Shown: one piece after another, positions 1 to 12,450 of the stretch
Layout: every line of letters starts with the position of its first letter
Position numbering within the stretch: position 1 is the first letter of the stretch
From: Microvirga pudoricolor
GTDB taxonomy: Bacteria > Pseudomonadota > Alphaproteobacteria > Rhizobiales > Beijerinckiaceae
Assembly (NCBI RefSeq): GCF_016892705.1
Contig: NZ_JAFEMB010000004.1
Location: 372,001-436,000 of the forward strand
Direction of reading: 5' to 3'
Length of the DNA stretch: 64,000 nucleotides
Translations under genes and position numbers: made by a program
Notes under the pieces: model-generated
Seen by the model: the letters and a program-made list of their open reading frames with translations, nothing else
The model's database searches: none
What the model was told of the DNA's origin: nothing

Positions 1-585
1 CTGCGCTGGACGCGCCTTGCGGATGCCCAAGCCATCGTGCGCCTCGCCGGTGAGAAATCGGTAGCCGACATGACGGCCCACATTCCCCATCCCTACACGC
101 CGCAGGATGCGGAGCGATTTATCTTCGCGGCGCGCCAGTCCAACGCGGACGGGCAGGGGCTCCAGCTCGCCATCACGCCGAAGGGCAGGCCCAACGCCCT
201 CATCGGCATGGTGGGGATCACCCCAGGCTCCGAGAAGGGCCAGCCGACCCTCGGCTATTGGCTGGGGACTCCATCCTGGGGGCAGGGCTACGCGACCGAG
301 GCCGTCAGGGCCCTGATCGACGCCTTCTTCGCCTATGGCGACGAGATGGAGCTGCGGGCTTCCACGCGGGTGATCAATCCCACGTCCCGGCGGGTGCTGG
401 AGAAGTGCGGCTTCGCTTATCAGGGCACGGGCCTGGTGGAATTCCCGGCCCGGGGCGGCTTCTATCCGGCGGACGAGTTCCGGCTCGACCGGCGGGCCTG
501 GGAGAGCCTGAAGTCCTGGGGCCATACCGGCCTCGTGCGGGAACCGGCCTATGAGGCCGAGCCCGTGCTCGAACTGGCGAGCTAG
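1..585 (+). CDS. GNAT-family N-acetyltransferase (RimJ-like), 5' end outside window
   Basis: The reading frame is open from base 1 and continues upstream, so the N-terminus is missing; a GTG at 37 is internal rather than the start. The visible 194 residues have the GNAT core: a GMVGI strand, the GYWLG strand and the WGQGYATEA acetyl-CoA pyrophosphate-binding loop, followed by the ASTRVINPTSRRVLEKCGF segment typical of RimJ/RimL-type enzymes, which acetylate protein N-termini or small amines. GNAT genes commonly precede obgE in Rhizobiales, downstream of rplU-rpmA, which fits here. The substrate cannot be predicted. The gene ends within a palindromic intergenic repeat. Confidence 0.9.
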   Translation: MRWTRLADAQAIVRLAGEKSVADMTAHIPHPYTPQDAERFIFAARQSNADGQGLQLAITPKGRPNALIGMVGITPGSEKGQPTLGYWLGTPSWGQGYATEAVRALIDAFFAYGDEMELRASTRVINPTSRRVLEKCGFAYQGTGLVEFPARGGFYPADEFRLDRRAWESLKSWGHTGLVREPAYEAEPVLELAS

Positions 586-650
586 AGCATTTTTCGGCGA
601 AAGGCCCCCGGTCCAACGCCGGAAAATGCGACAGGACAAGTAAGAGAGCT
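584..650. repeat. RIME-like palindromic intergenic repeat
   Basis: The arms at 587-599 (GCATTTTTCGGCG) and 617-629 (CGCCGGAAAATGC) pair over 13 bp with a single G-T wobble around a 17-nt loop. The AGAGCATTTT...AAAATGCGAC pattern followed by AAGTAAGAGAGC resembles the mosaic intergenic palindromes (RIME-type) scattered through Rhizobiales genomes. It starts on the stop codon of the acetyltransferase gene. I saw no second copy in the window. Confidence 0.6.
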
Positions 651-696
651 GATTTCACGCCAATGGAAGCGGCTCCAGGCTTCGCCTCACAAACCG

Positions 697-725
697 GCGC
701 TCCCGGAAACCGGGAGCGCTTTCCC
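697..725 (+). terminator. Hairpin terminator or attenuator before obgE
   Basis: Perfect 10-bp stem GCGCTCCCGG / CCGGGAGCGC with an AAA loop, followed by TTTCCCTAT. The T-run is short. It lies 50 bp upstream of obgE, so it may separate the acetyltransferase transcript from the obgE operon or attenuate read-through. Confidence 0.6.
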
Positions 726-762
726 TATGGTCTGCGTTGCTCCCGCGAACCTTGTCCCGTAA

Positions 763-2957
<2,195 letters not shown>

Positions 2958-2967
2958 GGGGAAGAGC

Positions 2968-4254
2968 ATGGAAGCCTTGAAACTGGTCGAAGGATCCGAC
3001 GTCGAGACCCTGATGGGCCGGATCGGCCGTGATGCCCGCAAGGCTGCCCGTCAGGTCGCTTTGGCGTCAACGGATCAGAAGAATGCGGCCCTGCGCGCCA
3101 TGGCGGCTCAGATTCGAGCCCGGCGGGATACCATCCTGGCGTCCAATGACGAGGATGTGGCCGAGGCGCGGGCCAAGGGTCAGGCTTCCTCCTATCTCGA
3201 CCGCCTTGCCCTGGACGACGAGCGCCTCGAGGACATCGCGGCTGCCGTGGACAGCATCGCCGGGCTTACCGACCCGATCGGCCGGGTGCTGGCGACCTTC
3301 GAACGTCCCAACGGCCTTGTGATCGAGCGCGTGGCGACCCCGCTCGGGGTCGTGGGCGTCATTTTCGAGAGTCGCCCGAACGTGACGGCAGATGCCGGGG
3401 CGCTGTGCCTGAAGGCCGGCAATGCCGCCATCCTGCGCACCGGTTCGGACAGTTTCCGCACTGCGGCGGCCATCGCCGACGCCATCGGGGCGGGGCTTGA
3501 GGAGGCAGGGCTTCCCGCCGACGCGATCCGGCTCGTGCCCACCCGCGACCGGGCGGCGGTGGGCGCCATGCTGTCGGGCCTCGACGGAAACATCGACGTG
3601 ATCGTGCCTAGGGGCGGCAAGAGCCTTGTGGCGCGGGTCCAAGAGGAGGCGCGGGTGCCGGTCTTCGCCCATCTTGAGGGGCTCTGCCACGTCTTCGTTC
3701 ACGAGAAAGCCGACCTCGCCATGGCGAAAGCCATCGTGCTGAACGCCAAGATGCGCCGCACGGGCATCTGCGGTTCCGCCGAGACTCTGCTGGTCGACCG
3801 CGCCTGCGCCGACACGCACCTGGAACCCCTGGTGGCGATGCTGCTCGACGCGGGCTGCGCCGTGCGTGGCGACGCCGCGGTGCAGGCGGTCGACCCCCGG
3901 GCATCCGCCGCCGCCGAGGAGGATTGGCGCACCGAATATCTCGACGCCGTCATCTCGGCGAAGGTCGTGGACGGCCTGGGGGCCGCCATCGCCCATATCG
4001 AGGCCTACGGATCCCACCATACGGACGCCATCGTGACGGCAGACCAGGCGGCGGCTGAGCGCTTCATGGCAGAGGTCGATTCCGCCATCGTGCTCCATAA
4101 CGCTTCGACCCAGTTCGCCGATGGCGGCCAGTTCGGCTTCGGGGCCGAAATCGGCATCGCGACAGGCCGGATGCATGCGCGGGGGCCCGTGGGCGTCGAG
4201 CAACTGACCTCGTTCAAGTACAGGGTGCGCGGAACGGGCCAGACCCGCCCGTGA
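2968..4254 (+). CDS. proA: Gamma-glutamyl phosphate reductase
   Basis: 428 residues, full length for the family. It reduces glutamyl 5-phosphate to glutamate semialdehyde with NADPH, the second step of proline synthesis. Aldehyde dehydrogenase superfamily fold with [13 protein letters not shown], the IVPRGGKSL cofactor segment and the catalytic cysteine in [15 protein letters not shown] near residue 267. The C-terminus carries [21 protein letters not shown], typical of ProA. GAGGGGAAGAG is the ribosome site. The TGA overlaps the downstream GTG of nadD by 4 nt. Confidence 0.97.
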   Translation: MEALKLVEGSDVETLMGRIGRDARKAARQVALASTDQKNAALRAMAAQIRARRDTILASNDEDVAEARAKGQASSYLDRLALDDERLEDIAAAVDSIAGLTDPIGRVLATFERPNGLVIERVATPLGVVGVIFESRPNVTADAGALCLKAGNAAILRTGSDSFRTAAAIADAIGAGLEEAGLPADAIRLVPTRDRAAVGAMLSGLDGNIDVIVPRGGKSLVARVQEEARVPVFAHLEGLCHVFVHEKADLAMAKAIVLNAKMRRTGICGSAETLLVDRACADTHLEPLVAMLLDAGCAVRGDAAVQAVDPRASAAAEEDWRTEYLDAVISAKVVDGLGAAIAHIEAYGSHHTDAIVTADQAAAERFMAEVDSAIVLHNASTQFADGGQFGFGAEIGIATGRMHARGPVGVEQLTSFKYRVRGTGQTRP

Positions 4255-4907
4255 GCCTGGTATCCTCGCGGTTTCGCCTGGGGCCGTCCGGCCTCGTGTG
4301 CCTGCCCCGCTTCGCCTCTGGAATGAGGATCGGCCTCTACGGGGGCTCGTTCAACCCGGCCCATGCGGGCCACCGGCACGTAAGCCTCATGGCCCTCCGG
4401 CGCCTCGGCCTCGACCGGGTCTGGTGGATCGTCACGCCGGGCAACCCGCTGAAGGATACGGGCGAACTGGCCCCGACGGCGGCACGGGTCGAGGAGGCCC
4501 GGCAGATCGCCCGGCATCCGGCCATCGACGTGACCGCCTTCGAGGAGGAGATCGGGGCCCGCTACACGGTGGATACCCTGGCCTACCTCAAGCGGCGCTG
4601 CCCGGGCGTGAGGTTCGTCTGGATCATGGGCGCCGACAACCTTGCGGGGTTCAACCGCTGGCGCGGCTGGCGAAGCATCGCCCGGATGATGCCGATGGCC
4701 GTGGTCGACCGCCCCGGCTGGACCCTGAGGGCGGTCCATTCCCGTGCGGCCATCAACCTTGCGCAGGACAGAATTCCTGAGAGCGAGGCCCGGTCTTTGG
4801 CAGGCCTCGCTCCCCCTGCCTGGGTGTTCCTGCACGGCCCGCGGTCCTTCCTGTCATCCACCGCCATTCGCCACCTGCGACGAACTTCTCCTCCGATGAG
4901 ACGTTGA
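4251..4907 (+). CDS. nadD: Nicotinate-nucleotide adenylyltransferase
   Basis: Transfers AMP to nicotinate mononucleotide in NAD synthesis. The nucleotidyltransferase signature [11 protein letters not shown] is at residues 31-41, [11 protein letters not shown] follows, IMGADNL is in the middle and SSTAIR near the C-terminus is the ISSTxIR motif. The GTG at 4251 overlaps the proA stop (GTGA), implying coupling, and gives 218 residues. The in-frame ATG at 4323 starts immediately before the conserved domain and is a real alternative. The stop is followed by a 72-bp spacer before rsfS. Confidence 0.93.
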   Translation: MSLVSSRFRLGPSGLVCLPRFASGMRIGLYGGSFNPAHAGHRHVSLMALRRLGLDRVWWIVTPGNPLKDTGELAPTAARVEEARQIARHPAIDVTAFEEEIGARYTVDTLAYLKRRCPGVRFVWIMGADNLAGFNRWRGWRSIARMMPMAVVDRPGWTLRAVHSRAAINLAQDRIPESEARSLAGLAPPAWVFLHGPRSFLSSTAIRHLRRTSPPMRR

Positions 4908-4979
4908 AATCGTGTGCCGTCCGACATTATCTTAAGAGGACGGCGCACAAAGTGTAGCGTCGCTTGAAAGGGTCTGAAC

Positions 4980-5390
4980 CTGAATCGACTATCTTCGCTA
5001 GAAGCGGATCTGAATCCGCTTCCCCCTCTCTCCGGAGCGGAGACTCCGCAAGATGAGGACATTCGGGCTGCTATCGTAGCCTCCATCGAGGATATGAAGG
5101 CCGAGAACACGGTCGAAATCGACCTCGTCGGCAAAACCTCGCTTGCAGATACCATGATCATCACGTCGGGCCGTTCCCAACGCCATGTGGGCGCCATCGC
5201 CGACCGTGTCATCAAGGACCTGAAGGACAAAGGGTTCGGGAATGCGCGGGTCGAAGGGCTGCCGGCTTGCGACTGGGTGCTAATCGACGCCGGTGACGTG
5301 CTCGTGCACATCTTCCGCCCCGAGGTTCGCGGTTTCTACAACCTCGAGAAGATGTGGGGCTCCGACCGACCGCAAGACCGTCCCGTCTAA
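4980..5390 (+). CDS. rsfS: Ribosome silencing factor RsfS, probable non-ATG start
   Basis: RsfS binds ribosomal protein uL14 and blocks subunit joining in starvation. The visible domain includes EIDLVGKTSLADTMIITSGRS, HVGAIAD, CDWVLIDAGDVLVHIF and a closing YNLEKMWG. The first ATG (5094) would cut off the first conserved helix (IRAAIVASIEDMKAEN), which is open in frame back to 4968. No ATG, GTG or TTG occurs in frame in that stretch. CTG at 4980 lies 7 nt after AAAGGG and is my best start; CTG 4974 is too close to that site. The gene identity is secure, the start is not. Confidence 0.85.
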   Translation: MNRLSSLEADLNPLPPLSGAETPQDEDIRAAIVASIEDMKAENTVEIDLVGKTSLADTMIITSGRSQRHVGAIADRVIKDLKDKGFGNARVEGLPACDWVLIDAGDVLVHIFRPEVRGFYNLEKMWGSDRPQDRPV

Positions 5391-5405
5391 GTCGGACGTC
5401 TGGTC

Positions 5406-5900
5406 TTGCGCTTGAGCTTGCTGGCCGTAGGCCGTCTGAAAAGCGGTCCGGAACGGGAGCTCGTCGAGCGCTACAGGCAGCGCATCGAGGCCATGGGCCG
5501 AGGCCTTGGCTTGGCCGGGTTCGACATGGTCGAAATGCCCGAGAGCCGCGCCAGACGAGACGACGACCGCCGCCAGGAGGAGGCCGATATCCTCCTGGAG
5601 AAGGCTGGCCAGGCCGTGCTGATCGTTTTCGACGAGCGCGGCAAGAGCCCCACAAGCGAGGCTTTCGCGGCTCGGATCAGACAGTGGCGCGACGACGGGC
5701 GGGGCGACATCGCCTGCATCATCGGTGGGCCCGATGGACTCGATCCCAGGGTTCGCCAGCGGGCGGATCTCGTGGTCTCCTTCGGGGCGCTCACGATGCC
5801 GCACCAGATCGTGCGCGCTTTGGTCACCGAACAGCTGTATAGGGCGCTGACAATCCTGTCCGGTCACCCTTATCATCGCGCCGGACACGACGATTCCTAA
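5406..5900 (+). CDS. rlmH: 23S rRNA (pseudouridine-1915-N3)-methyltransferase
   Basis: SPOUT methyltransferase of 164 residues that methylates pseudouridine 1915 in helix 69 of 23S rRNA, using S-adenosylmethionine. Diagnostic segments are LLAVGRLKSGPE at the N-terminus, the knot motif IIGGPDGLDP and the C-terminal LVTEQLYRALTILSGHPYHR. TTG at 5406 is the only start that preserves the family N-terminus; rsfS ends 15 bp upstream. Together with obgE and rsfS it forms a late-ribosome-assembly group. Confidence 0.95.
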   Translation: MRLSLLAVGRLKSGPERELVERYRQRIEAMGRGLGLAGFDMVEMPESRARRDDDRRQEEADILLEKAGQAVLIVFDERGKSPTSEAFAARIRQWRDDGRGDIACIIGGPDGLDPRVRQRADLVVSFGALTMPHQIVRALVTEQLYRALTILSGHPYHRAGHDDS

Positions 5901-5903
5901 CGG

Positions 5904-7237
5904 ATGATCCGCGCAAGCTCCCTGATCCTTCTTCCCCTGACCGCCCTGGTCCTGCCCGCCCCGCATGCGGCGTGGGCCCAAACGCCCGCGCCTGCCGTGG
6001 GGGCCTCGACGACGGAAACCGCCGAACAGAAGGCGCGGCGCGAGGGCGATCTGCGCAAGCTCGAGGAGGCGATGGCGGCAAGCGCGGAGGCCAGGCGCAG
6101 GCTGGAGGCCGAAATCGCCGAGATCCGCACCGACCGCGCCAAGCTCAACACGGCCCTCATCGAAACCGCCGACCGCATCCGCGGCACCGAGGATCGGACC
6201 CGCGGCCTGGAACAGCGGCTTCAGACCCTCACGGCCAGCGAGGCGGCGATCCGCCGCTCCCTCGACAGCCGCCGGGGCGTGATCGTGGAGGTTTTCGCGG
6301 CCCTGCAGCGCATGGGACGCCGTCCGCCTCCCGCCGTGCTCGTGCGGCCCGAAGACATGCTGGAGGCCGTTCGAACCTCGATCCTCCTGGGGGCGGTGCT
6401 GCCCGAGCTCCGGGCCGAAGCCGAAACCCTGGCGACCGACCTCGCCGAGCTGGTGCGGCTCAAGGACGCCATCGTGGCCGACCGAAACACCCTCGGGGGC
6501 GAACTCGCGGCCTTGTCCAAGGAACAGGAGCGCCTGAACGCCCTCATGAACGCCCGACAGACCCGGATGGCGGCCGTCGAGCAGAATATGGGCTCCGAGC
6601 GCGAAAAGGCCGAAGGACTGGCCCGGCAGGCGGGGTCTCTCAAAGAATTGATTGACCGCATGGAGCGCGAGATCACGGGCGCGCAGCGGGCCGCCGAGGA
6701 GGCGCGCAAGGCCGCCGAGGCCCAGGCCCAGGCCACCCGCGAGCGCTTCGCGCAAGCCGCCTTCCGCGATCCCGCCCGCTTGGCTCCCAAAATTCCCTTC
6801 GCCGAGGCTCGAGGCCTTCTGCCGAGGCCGGTCAGCGGGGATGTGGCCCGCGATTTCGGAGCCGCCGACACCTATGGCGGAACGACGCGCGGCATTTCGA
6901 TCACCACGCGCCCAAGAGCGGCTGTCGTATCTCCATCGGACGGATGGGTTGCCTTTGCGGGACCCTTCCGGTCCTATGGACGACTCTTGATCATCAATGC
7001 GGGGGGAGGATATTATCTCCTTCTGGCCGGCATGGATCAAATCAACGTCGAGGTCGGTCAATTCGTCCTCGCAGGAGAGCCTATCGCGACCATGGGACAA
7101 TCTTCCCTCGTGTCCCCGGCCGCAGGAGCCCTCGCAACAAACGAACCTGTTCTCTATGTAGAGTTCAGGAAAGATGGTACGTCGATCGATCCGGGCCCAT
7201 GGTGGGCGAAATCGCAAAGCGAAAAGGTTCGCGGGTA

Positions 7238-7238
<1 letters not shown>
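5904..7238 (+). CDS. EnvC-like murein hydrolase activator (coiled coil plus degenerate LytM domain)
   Basis: 444 residues with an N-terminal signal peptide (hydrophobic segment ending AAWAQ near residue 28), a long coiled coil over roughly 35-290 and an M23/LytM domain at about 320-440. The LytM domain lacks the zinc ligands of active endopeptidases: the usual HxH is replaced in GGGYYLLLAG. It is therefore probably an EnvC-type activator of cell-division amidases in the periplasm rather than a peptidase. It starts 3 bp after rlmH and shares one base with ctpA (TAATG). It occupies the usual Rhizobiales position between rlmH and ctpA. Confidence 0.9.
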
Positions 7239-8569
<1,331 letters not shown>

Positions 8570-8593
8570 TCGCCGCGCCATTCCCGCCATCCA

Positions 8594-8629
8594 CAGCCTG
8601 CCGGTTTGCCCGGCAGGCTGTTTTCGTTT
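8594..8629 (+). terminator. Rho-independent terminator after ctpA
   Basis: Perfect 11-bp stem CAGCCTGCCGG / CCGGCAGGCTG with a 5-nt loop, followed by TTTTCGTTT. It closes the obgE-to-ctpA transcript, implying that rppH has its own promoter in the 8630-8850 interval. Confidence 0.88.
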
Positions 8630-8851
8630 CCTCTCCGACATCCCTCATCGGCCAGGGTGCAATTCTTCGGTCGCGGCCGACGCCAGGCCTTGCTTCGAAG
8701 GGTCCGAGACGGCACTCTCGTTGCGTCACCCGAACCGTCGCGGATCGTCGTCGTTCAAAAGAGGGGACAGCCGCGCCGGTCGAACAGCGGGCCGGTATCG
8801 AAGCGCAGGGGAGGGACGAGGCCGATGAAGAGCGCCAGAGGATTGCGGAAC

Positions 8852-9367
8852 ATGGCGGACCTGCCCTATCGCTCCTGTGTCGGCGTCATGATCCTCAATC
8901 GGGACGGTCTCGTGTTCATCGGACGCCGGAAATCCGAGGGCGGGCCCGAGCATGTGGCCGACGGCTATGCCTGGCAGATGCCCCAGGGTGGAATCGATCC
9001 CGGCGAGAACCCCTACGATGCGGCGATCCGGGAGATGTACGAGGAGACCAGCGTCCGCTCCGCCGCTCTCCTGGCGGAGGCGCCCGACTGGTACACCTAC
9101 GATTTGCCCGCCATGGTGGCGGGCCGGGCCTGGCGCGGGCGGTACCGGGGCCAGAAGCAGCGGTGGTTCGCGTTCCGGTTCGAGGGCGACGAGAGCGAAA
9201 TCAACATTCTCAAGCCCGGCGGCGGCCACCACAAGCCTGAATTCGACGAATGGCGCTGGGAGGAGATGCACCGGCTGCCCGATCTCATCATTCCCTTCAA
9301 GCGGCCGGTCTACGAGAATGTGGTGACGGCCTTCCGGCACCTGGCGCCGGAAACCCAGAAGACCTGA
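8852..9367 (+). CDS. rppH: RNA pyrophosphohydrolase (Nudix)
   Basis: 171 residues. Removes pyrophosphate from 5'-triphosphate RNA, initiating RNase E-dependent decay. Starts with [12 protein letters not shown] and contains the Nudix box from [23 protein letters not shown], with the REXXEE core intact, then KQRWFAFRF and FDEWRWEE typical of RppH/IalA. AGAGGA lies 9 nt before ATG 8852. ATG 8825 is also preceded by a good purine-rich site and would add nine residues (MKSARGLRN). It follows ctpA, as in many Rhizobiales. Confidence 0.94.
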   Translation: MADLPYRSCVGVMILNRDGLVFIGRRKSEGGPEHVADGYAWQMPQGGIDPGENPYDAAIREMYEETSVRSAALLAEAPDWYTYDLPAMVAGRAWRGRYRGQKQRWFAFRFEGDESEINILKPGGGHHKPEFDEWRWEEMHRLPDLIIPFKRPVYENVVTAFRHLAPETQKT

Positions 9368-9381
9368 CGGCGAAACCGGCC

Positions 9382-9786
9382 TCAGGCGGCTTGGCTGCGT
9401 GCCTCGGAGGCGGGTTTCCGCGATAGGTGGGCCGCCTGGAAGGCGGCGAAGCCCTTGAGCCTCAGGTCCTGCGGGCCGATGCGCTCGGCCGCGCCGTTGA
9501 GCCTGCCGAAGAACCGGCTGCGGGCATCCTTGAGCAGGCGCTGCTTGCGGGCGATCGGCTGGGCCCCGACGGCCTTGTCCCGCACGAGGGCCATGGCGGC
9601 GGCGTAAAGGTCGTCCGCCGCCGACTCGATGCCGGGGTCGCGTTTCAGGAGGCCCATGACGTCCAGGAGCAAAACCCGTAGGTCGTGAAGGTCGCTCTGC
9701 TCGGGCTGGAGGGCGATGCAGTCGGCCAGCAGGCCGATGGCCTTGAGGCGCTCGTCAATCGTCTCCGCGAAGGTCTTGTGCAACAT
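9382..9786 (-). CDS. Conserved hypothetical protein
   Basis: 134 residues, predicted all-alpha and soluble, with no family I recognise. Features are a Leu-rich N-terminal half (RLKAIGLLADCIAL, LRVLLLDVMGLL) and a basic C-terminal half. The start is well supported by a near-perfect AGGAGGTGA site 7 nt upstream. It is transcribed toward rppH, with a 14-bp gap between stops. Codon use is as GC-rich as its neighbours, so it does not look recently acquired. Confidence 0.75.
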   Translation of the reverse strand: MLHKTFAETIDERLKAIGLLADCIALQPEQSDLHDLRVLLLDVMGLLKRDPGIESAADDLYAAAMALVRDKAVGAQPIARKQRLLKDARSRFFGRLNGAAERIGPQDLRLKGFAAFQAAHLSRKPASEARSQAA

Positions 9787-9972
9787 GGGCCGTCACCTCC
9801 TGAGCATCGAGCGAATGACCGGCGGGACGCGGGTTCGCTGGCCTGGCAAGAATGCGCCCCCATGGTTAACGGATGGTTATCGTTGATCCCTTCGGGGTAG
9901 CTGGCAAGCGCTTATCAAAGGCAACATTTTTGAGGCATGATAGGGCTGGCGACAGCACCGGGAGGCAGGCTG

Positions 9973-10404
9973 ATGATCGACGTGACGGGCTTCTGGAGCG
10001 ACGTACGGGGCTTGGGCGCTCTGGCGATCGAGAGCGCGCGCCTCCTGCCTCCCGCTTTTCTGCTCGCCTTTGCCGCCATGCCCGCGGCCGCCCTTCTGTG
10101 CCGCAGCCCGACGGCCGCCGCGATCGCGCTTCTGACGGGCCTCCTGGCGCTGTTCGCGCTCCGGATCGAAGCCGGTCCTGTCTACGCGTGGGGCATGGTC
10201 GCGATCGCGGGCCTCTCGGGGCTCCTGGCCGTAATCCTGGCGTTCTCCGTGCGCCGGGCGAAGCGGGACGCGCGCCTGGCGGTGTCCGAGGCTCGGACAG
10301 CGCGGCAGGAACTCGACGCGGTCCGGGAGAAGCTCGAACGCGAGATCCACTGGCGCCAGGCCGGCGAAAAGTTGGCCGAGCGCAAGCCCGCCGCCGTCTC
10401 CTGA
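9973..10404 (+). CDS. Small membrane protein with C-terminal coiled coil
   Basis: 143 residues. Three hydrophobic segments, roughly residues 25-45, 48-65 and 70-92, are followed by a charged helix (VRRAKRDARLAVSEARTARQ onward) that should form a cytoplasmic coiled coil. GGGAGG lies 7 nt before ATG 9973, so I prefer it over the in-frame ATG at 9937. Divergent from the hypothetical gene at 9382-9786 and convergent with the protease gene at 10415. No function is assigned. Confidence 0.75.
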   Translation: MIDVTGFWSDVRGLGALAIESARLLPPAFLLAFAAMPAAALLCRSPTAAAIALLTGLLALFALRIEAGPVYAWGMVAIAGLSGLLAVILAFSVRRAKRDARLAVSEARTARQELDAVREKLEREIHWRQAGEKLAERKPAAVS

Positions 10405-10414
10405 GCCGCCCCGC

Positions 10415-11098
10415 CTACTTGTTCGCGGTGAGCATCGGGCCGGCGCGATCGGTCAGGGACACCCAGGCTTTCCCCTCTGCGCCCTCGCGCTTCACATAGG
10501 TGTAACCGGTCTGGCTCCACGGCAGGACGGCGTCGCGCTTGTTGTCGAGGATGAAGTCGCCCCGGTCGGTGCGAACCATCATGACCGCGTGTCCGGCCCC
10601 TTCCTCATCGATCACCACCGTCATGCGCAGGGCGCGGCGCGGCAGGCCGGACTCGACGAGCTGTCGGCGCTTGAGAAGCTGGATGTCCTCGCAATCGCCC
10701 ATGCCGTCGTCCGGATAATCCCAGCGGTCGAGTTCGCCCCAATGGTCCTGATCGGTGACCGGCAGGATATCCCTGTTGACGCGGGCATTCACGGCCACGA
10801 TCTCGGCCCAGGTCTCGGAATCGAGGGTGATGACGGTGGGTTCGGTCTCGTCGAGGGCGCATTCCCCCGGAAGCCTTTGGCAGAAGGCCAGCCAGGCCTG
10901 GGTCGGAACGGCCGAGCCGCCGGCGCGGACGGGGTGGGTAGAGGCGGGCAGGGAGGCCGGGAGGGAAGCGAAGCCGGTCTGGACCGGTGCCGGATTGGCA
11001 AGGGTAGCGCCCGGCGCCAGGATGCCCGTCAACACCAGAGCCCAAACGGGCGCAATGCCTCTTCGGGCGCGCGAACGCCCTTTTCTGCCCCTTGTCAT
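10415..11098 (-). CDS. Transglutaminase-like cysteine peptidase (BTLCP family)
   Basis: 227 residues. An Arg-rich N-terminus and a hydrophobic segment ending LANPAP form a signal peptide. The domain has the papain-like triad of this family: Cys in GMGDCEDIQLLKR, His in GAGHAVMMVRT and Asp in DFILDNKRDAV. The family (PF06035) includes LapG, a periplasmic protease that releases biofilm adhesins, but this protein has no neighbouring LapD-like receptor, so the target is unknown. The hydrophobic start and intact triad support an active periplasmic enzyme. Confidence 0.9.
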   Translation of the reverse strand: MTRGRKGRSRARRGIAPVWALVLTGILAPGATLANPAPVQTGFASLPASLPASTHPVRAGGSAVPTQAWLAFCQRLPGECALDETEPTVITLDSETWAEIVAVNARVNRDILPVTDQDHWGELDRWDYPDDGMGDCEDIQLLKRRQLVESGLPRRALRMTVVIDEEGAGHAVMMVRTDRGDFILDNKRDAVLPWSQTGYTYVKREGAEGKAWVSLTDRAGPMLTANK

Positions 11099-11386
11099 GT
11101 TCCGCTCGCTTAGCTGGCTTTTTGTCTTTAAGCCAAGCTGTCAGTTCGGGACGGATCGGGCAAGCGGGAACATGGAGTACATCCTGCGACGGATAGCGTG
11201 TGTTGAAATCAAGTGACACCAGACACGTAACGTAAAGTAATGGACAGCATAATCCACTCGGTATCATGTTCGAAAATTGCGCAAGGCGCGGACTGCTCGA
11301 TCGAAGCTTGGCCGCTGTCCCGATCCTGTAACGGACGCTATGACAATACGTGCAAGCTTCGAGCTTAGGAACGCGAGGGGACGTCC

Positions 11387-12151
11387 ATGCTATCGGATCT
11401 GACGAACAAGAGAGTATTGGTCACGGGATCGAGCACTGGGATCGGCGCCGCCGTGGCGGCGGGCTTTGCCGAGGCCGGCGCGCTTGTGGCGGTGCATTAC
11501 AACAGCAGCGCAAAGGAGGCGAAGGCCGTCGTCGAGGGAATCGAACAGGCCGGAGGGCGCGCGCTGGCGCTGGCCGGCGATGTCGGGTCGACCGCCGGCG
11601 CCGCCGGGCTGGTGCGAGAGGCCGCGTCCCGCCTCGGCGGCCTGGACATCCTCGTGAACAATGCCGGTGCGCTCGTGCGGCGCGTGCCCGCCATGGAGAT
11701 TGACGATGCCCTCTACGACCAGGTGCTCGACCTGAACGTGCGCTCCGTCATCATGGCCTCCCAGGCCGCCATTCCCTATCTCAAGGAGGCGGGCGGTGGG
11801 GCCATCATCAACACCAGTTCCATCGCGGCCCGCAACGGAGGCGGCCCCGGCGCGCTCCTCTACGCGAGCGCGAAGGCTTTCGTATCGAACCTGACCCGGA
11901 ACATGGCCAAGGAGTTCGCGGCCGATCGCATCCGTGTCAACGCAGTGGCGCCCGGGGTCATCACGACGCCGTTTCACGAGAGGTTCTCGACCCCGGAGAT
12001 GCTCGAAGGCATGCGCCGGACGATCCCCATGGCCCGCCTCGGCAGCCCGGAGGAATGTGTCGGAGCCTACCTGTTTCTGGCCTCCGACCGGATGAGCGGA
12101 TACATCACGGGCCAAACCATCGAGGTCAATGGGGGCCAATACATGCCGTGA
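11387..12151 (+). CDS. SDR-family NAD(P)-dependent oxidoreductase
   Basis: 254 residues, a classical short-chain dehydrogenase/reductase. The cofactor motif GSSTGIG is at residues 14-20, NNAG is at about 90, and the catalytic Ser precedes YASAK (Tyr near 159, Lys near 163). The C-terminus ends IEVNGGQYMP. Resembles FabG and glucose-1-dehydrogenase-like members; the substrate cannot be read from sequence. GAGGGGAC precedes the ATG. A 288-bp spacer upstream, with no gene that I can see, probably holds its promoter. Confidence 0.92.
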   Translation: MLSDLTNKRVLVTGSSTGIGAAVAAGFAEAGALVAVHYNSSAKEAKAVVEGIEQAGGRALALAGDVGSTAGAAGLVREAASRLGGLDILVNNAGALVRRVPAMEIDDALYDQVLDLNVRSVIMASQAAIPYLKEAGGGAIINTSSIAARNGGGPGALLYASAKAFVSNLTRNMAKEFAADRIRVNAVAPGVITTPFHERFSTPEMLEGMRRTIPMARLGSPEECVGAYLFLASDRMSGYITGQTIEVNGGQYMP

Positions 12152-12166
12152 CGAGGACGCGCCGGG

Positions 12167-12280
12167 CTACCAGAAATAGGAGAAGCTGTAGGCCAGGATC
12201 GCGACGATCACGAGAACGGCCACGGTCTTCCAGTGCTTCTGAATGTGCTGATGCAGTGTCAAATGGGGTTCGTTAGGCAC
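12167..12280 (-). CDS. Predicted 37-residue single-helix membrane protein
   Basis: Small open frame with a GTG start preceded by CGGAGCGGAG. Its product is a short polar N-terminus rich in His followed by a hydrophobic helix (TVAVLVIVAILAYSFSYFW) to the end. The frame is open further upstream, but that part has no hydrophobic or conserved character, so the short form is preferred. It lies tail-to-tail with the SDR gene, 15 bp apart. Tentative: support is the ribosome site and the membrane segment only. Confidence 0.45.
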   Translation of the reverse strand: MPNEPHLTLHQHIQKHWKTVAVLVIVAILAYSFSYFW

Positions 12281-12450
12281 TGCTCCGCTCCGGTTGGGAT
12301 CCTGTCCGTCGTCCTTATCAAACGGCCGGGCCGAATCAACCCAAACTCGAAGAACGAACCCCACGACCGCCGCATCGATGATCCTCCGGGAGAGGCTGGT
12401 GCGGCACCAATCGCGTCTGACCTTCCGCCGATCGCTCCGGAGACCTCGCC

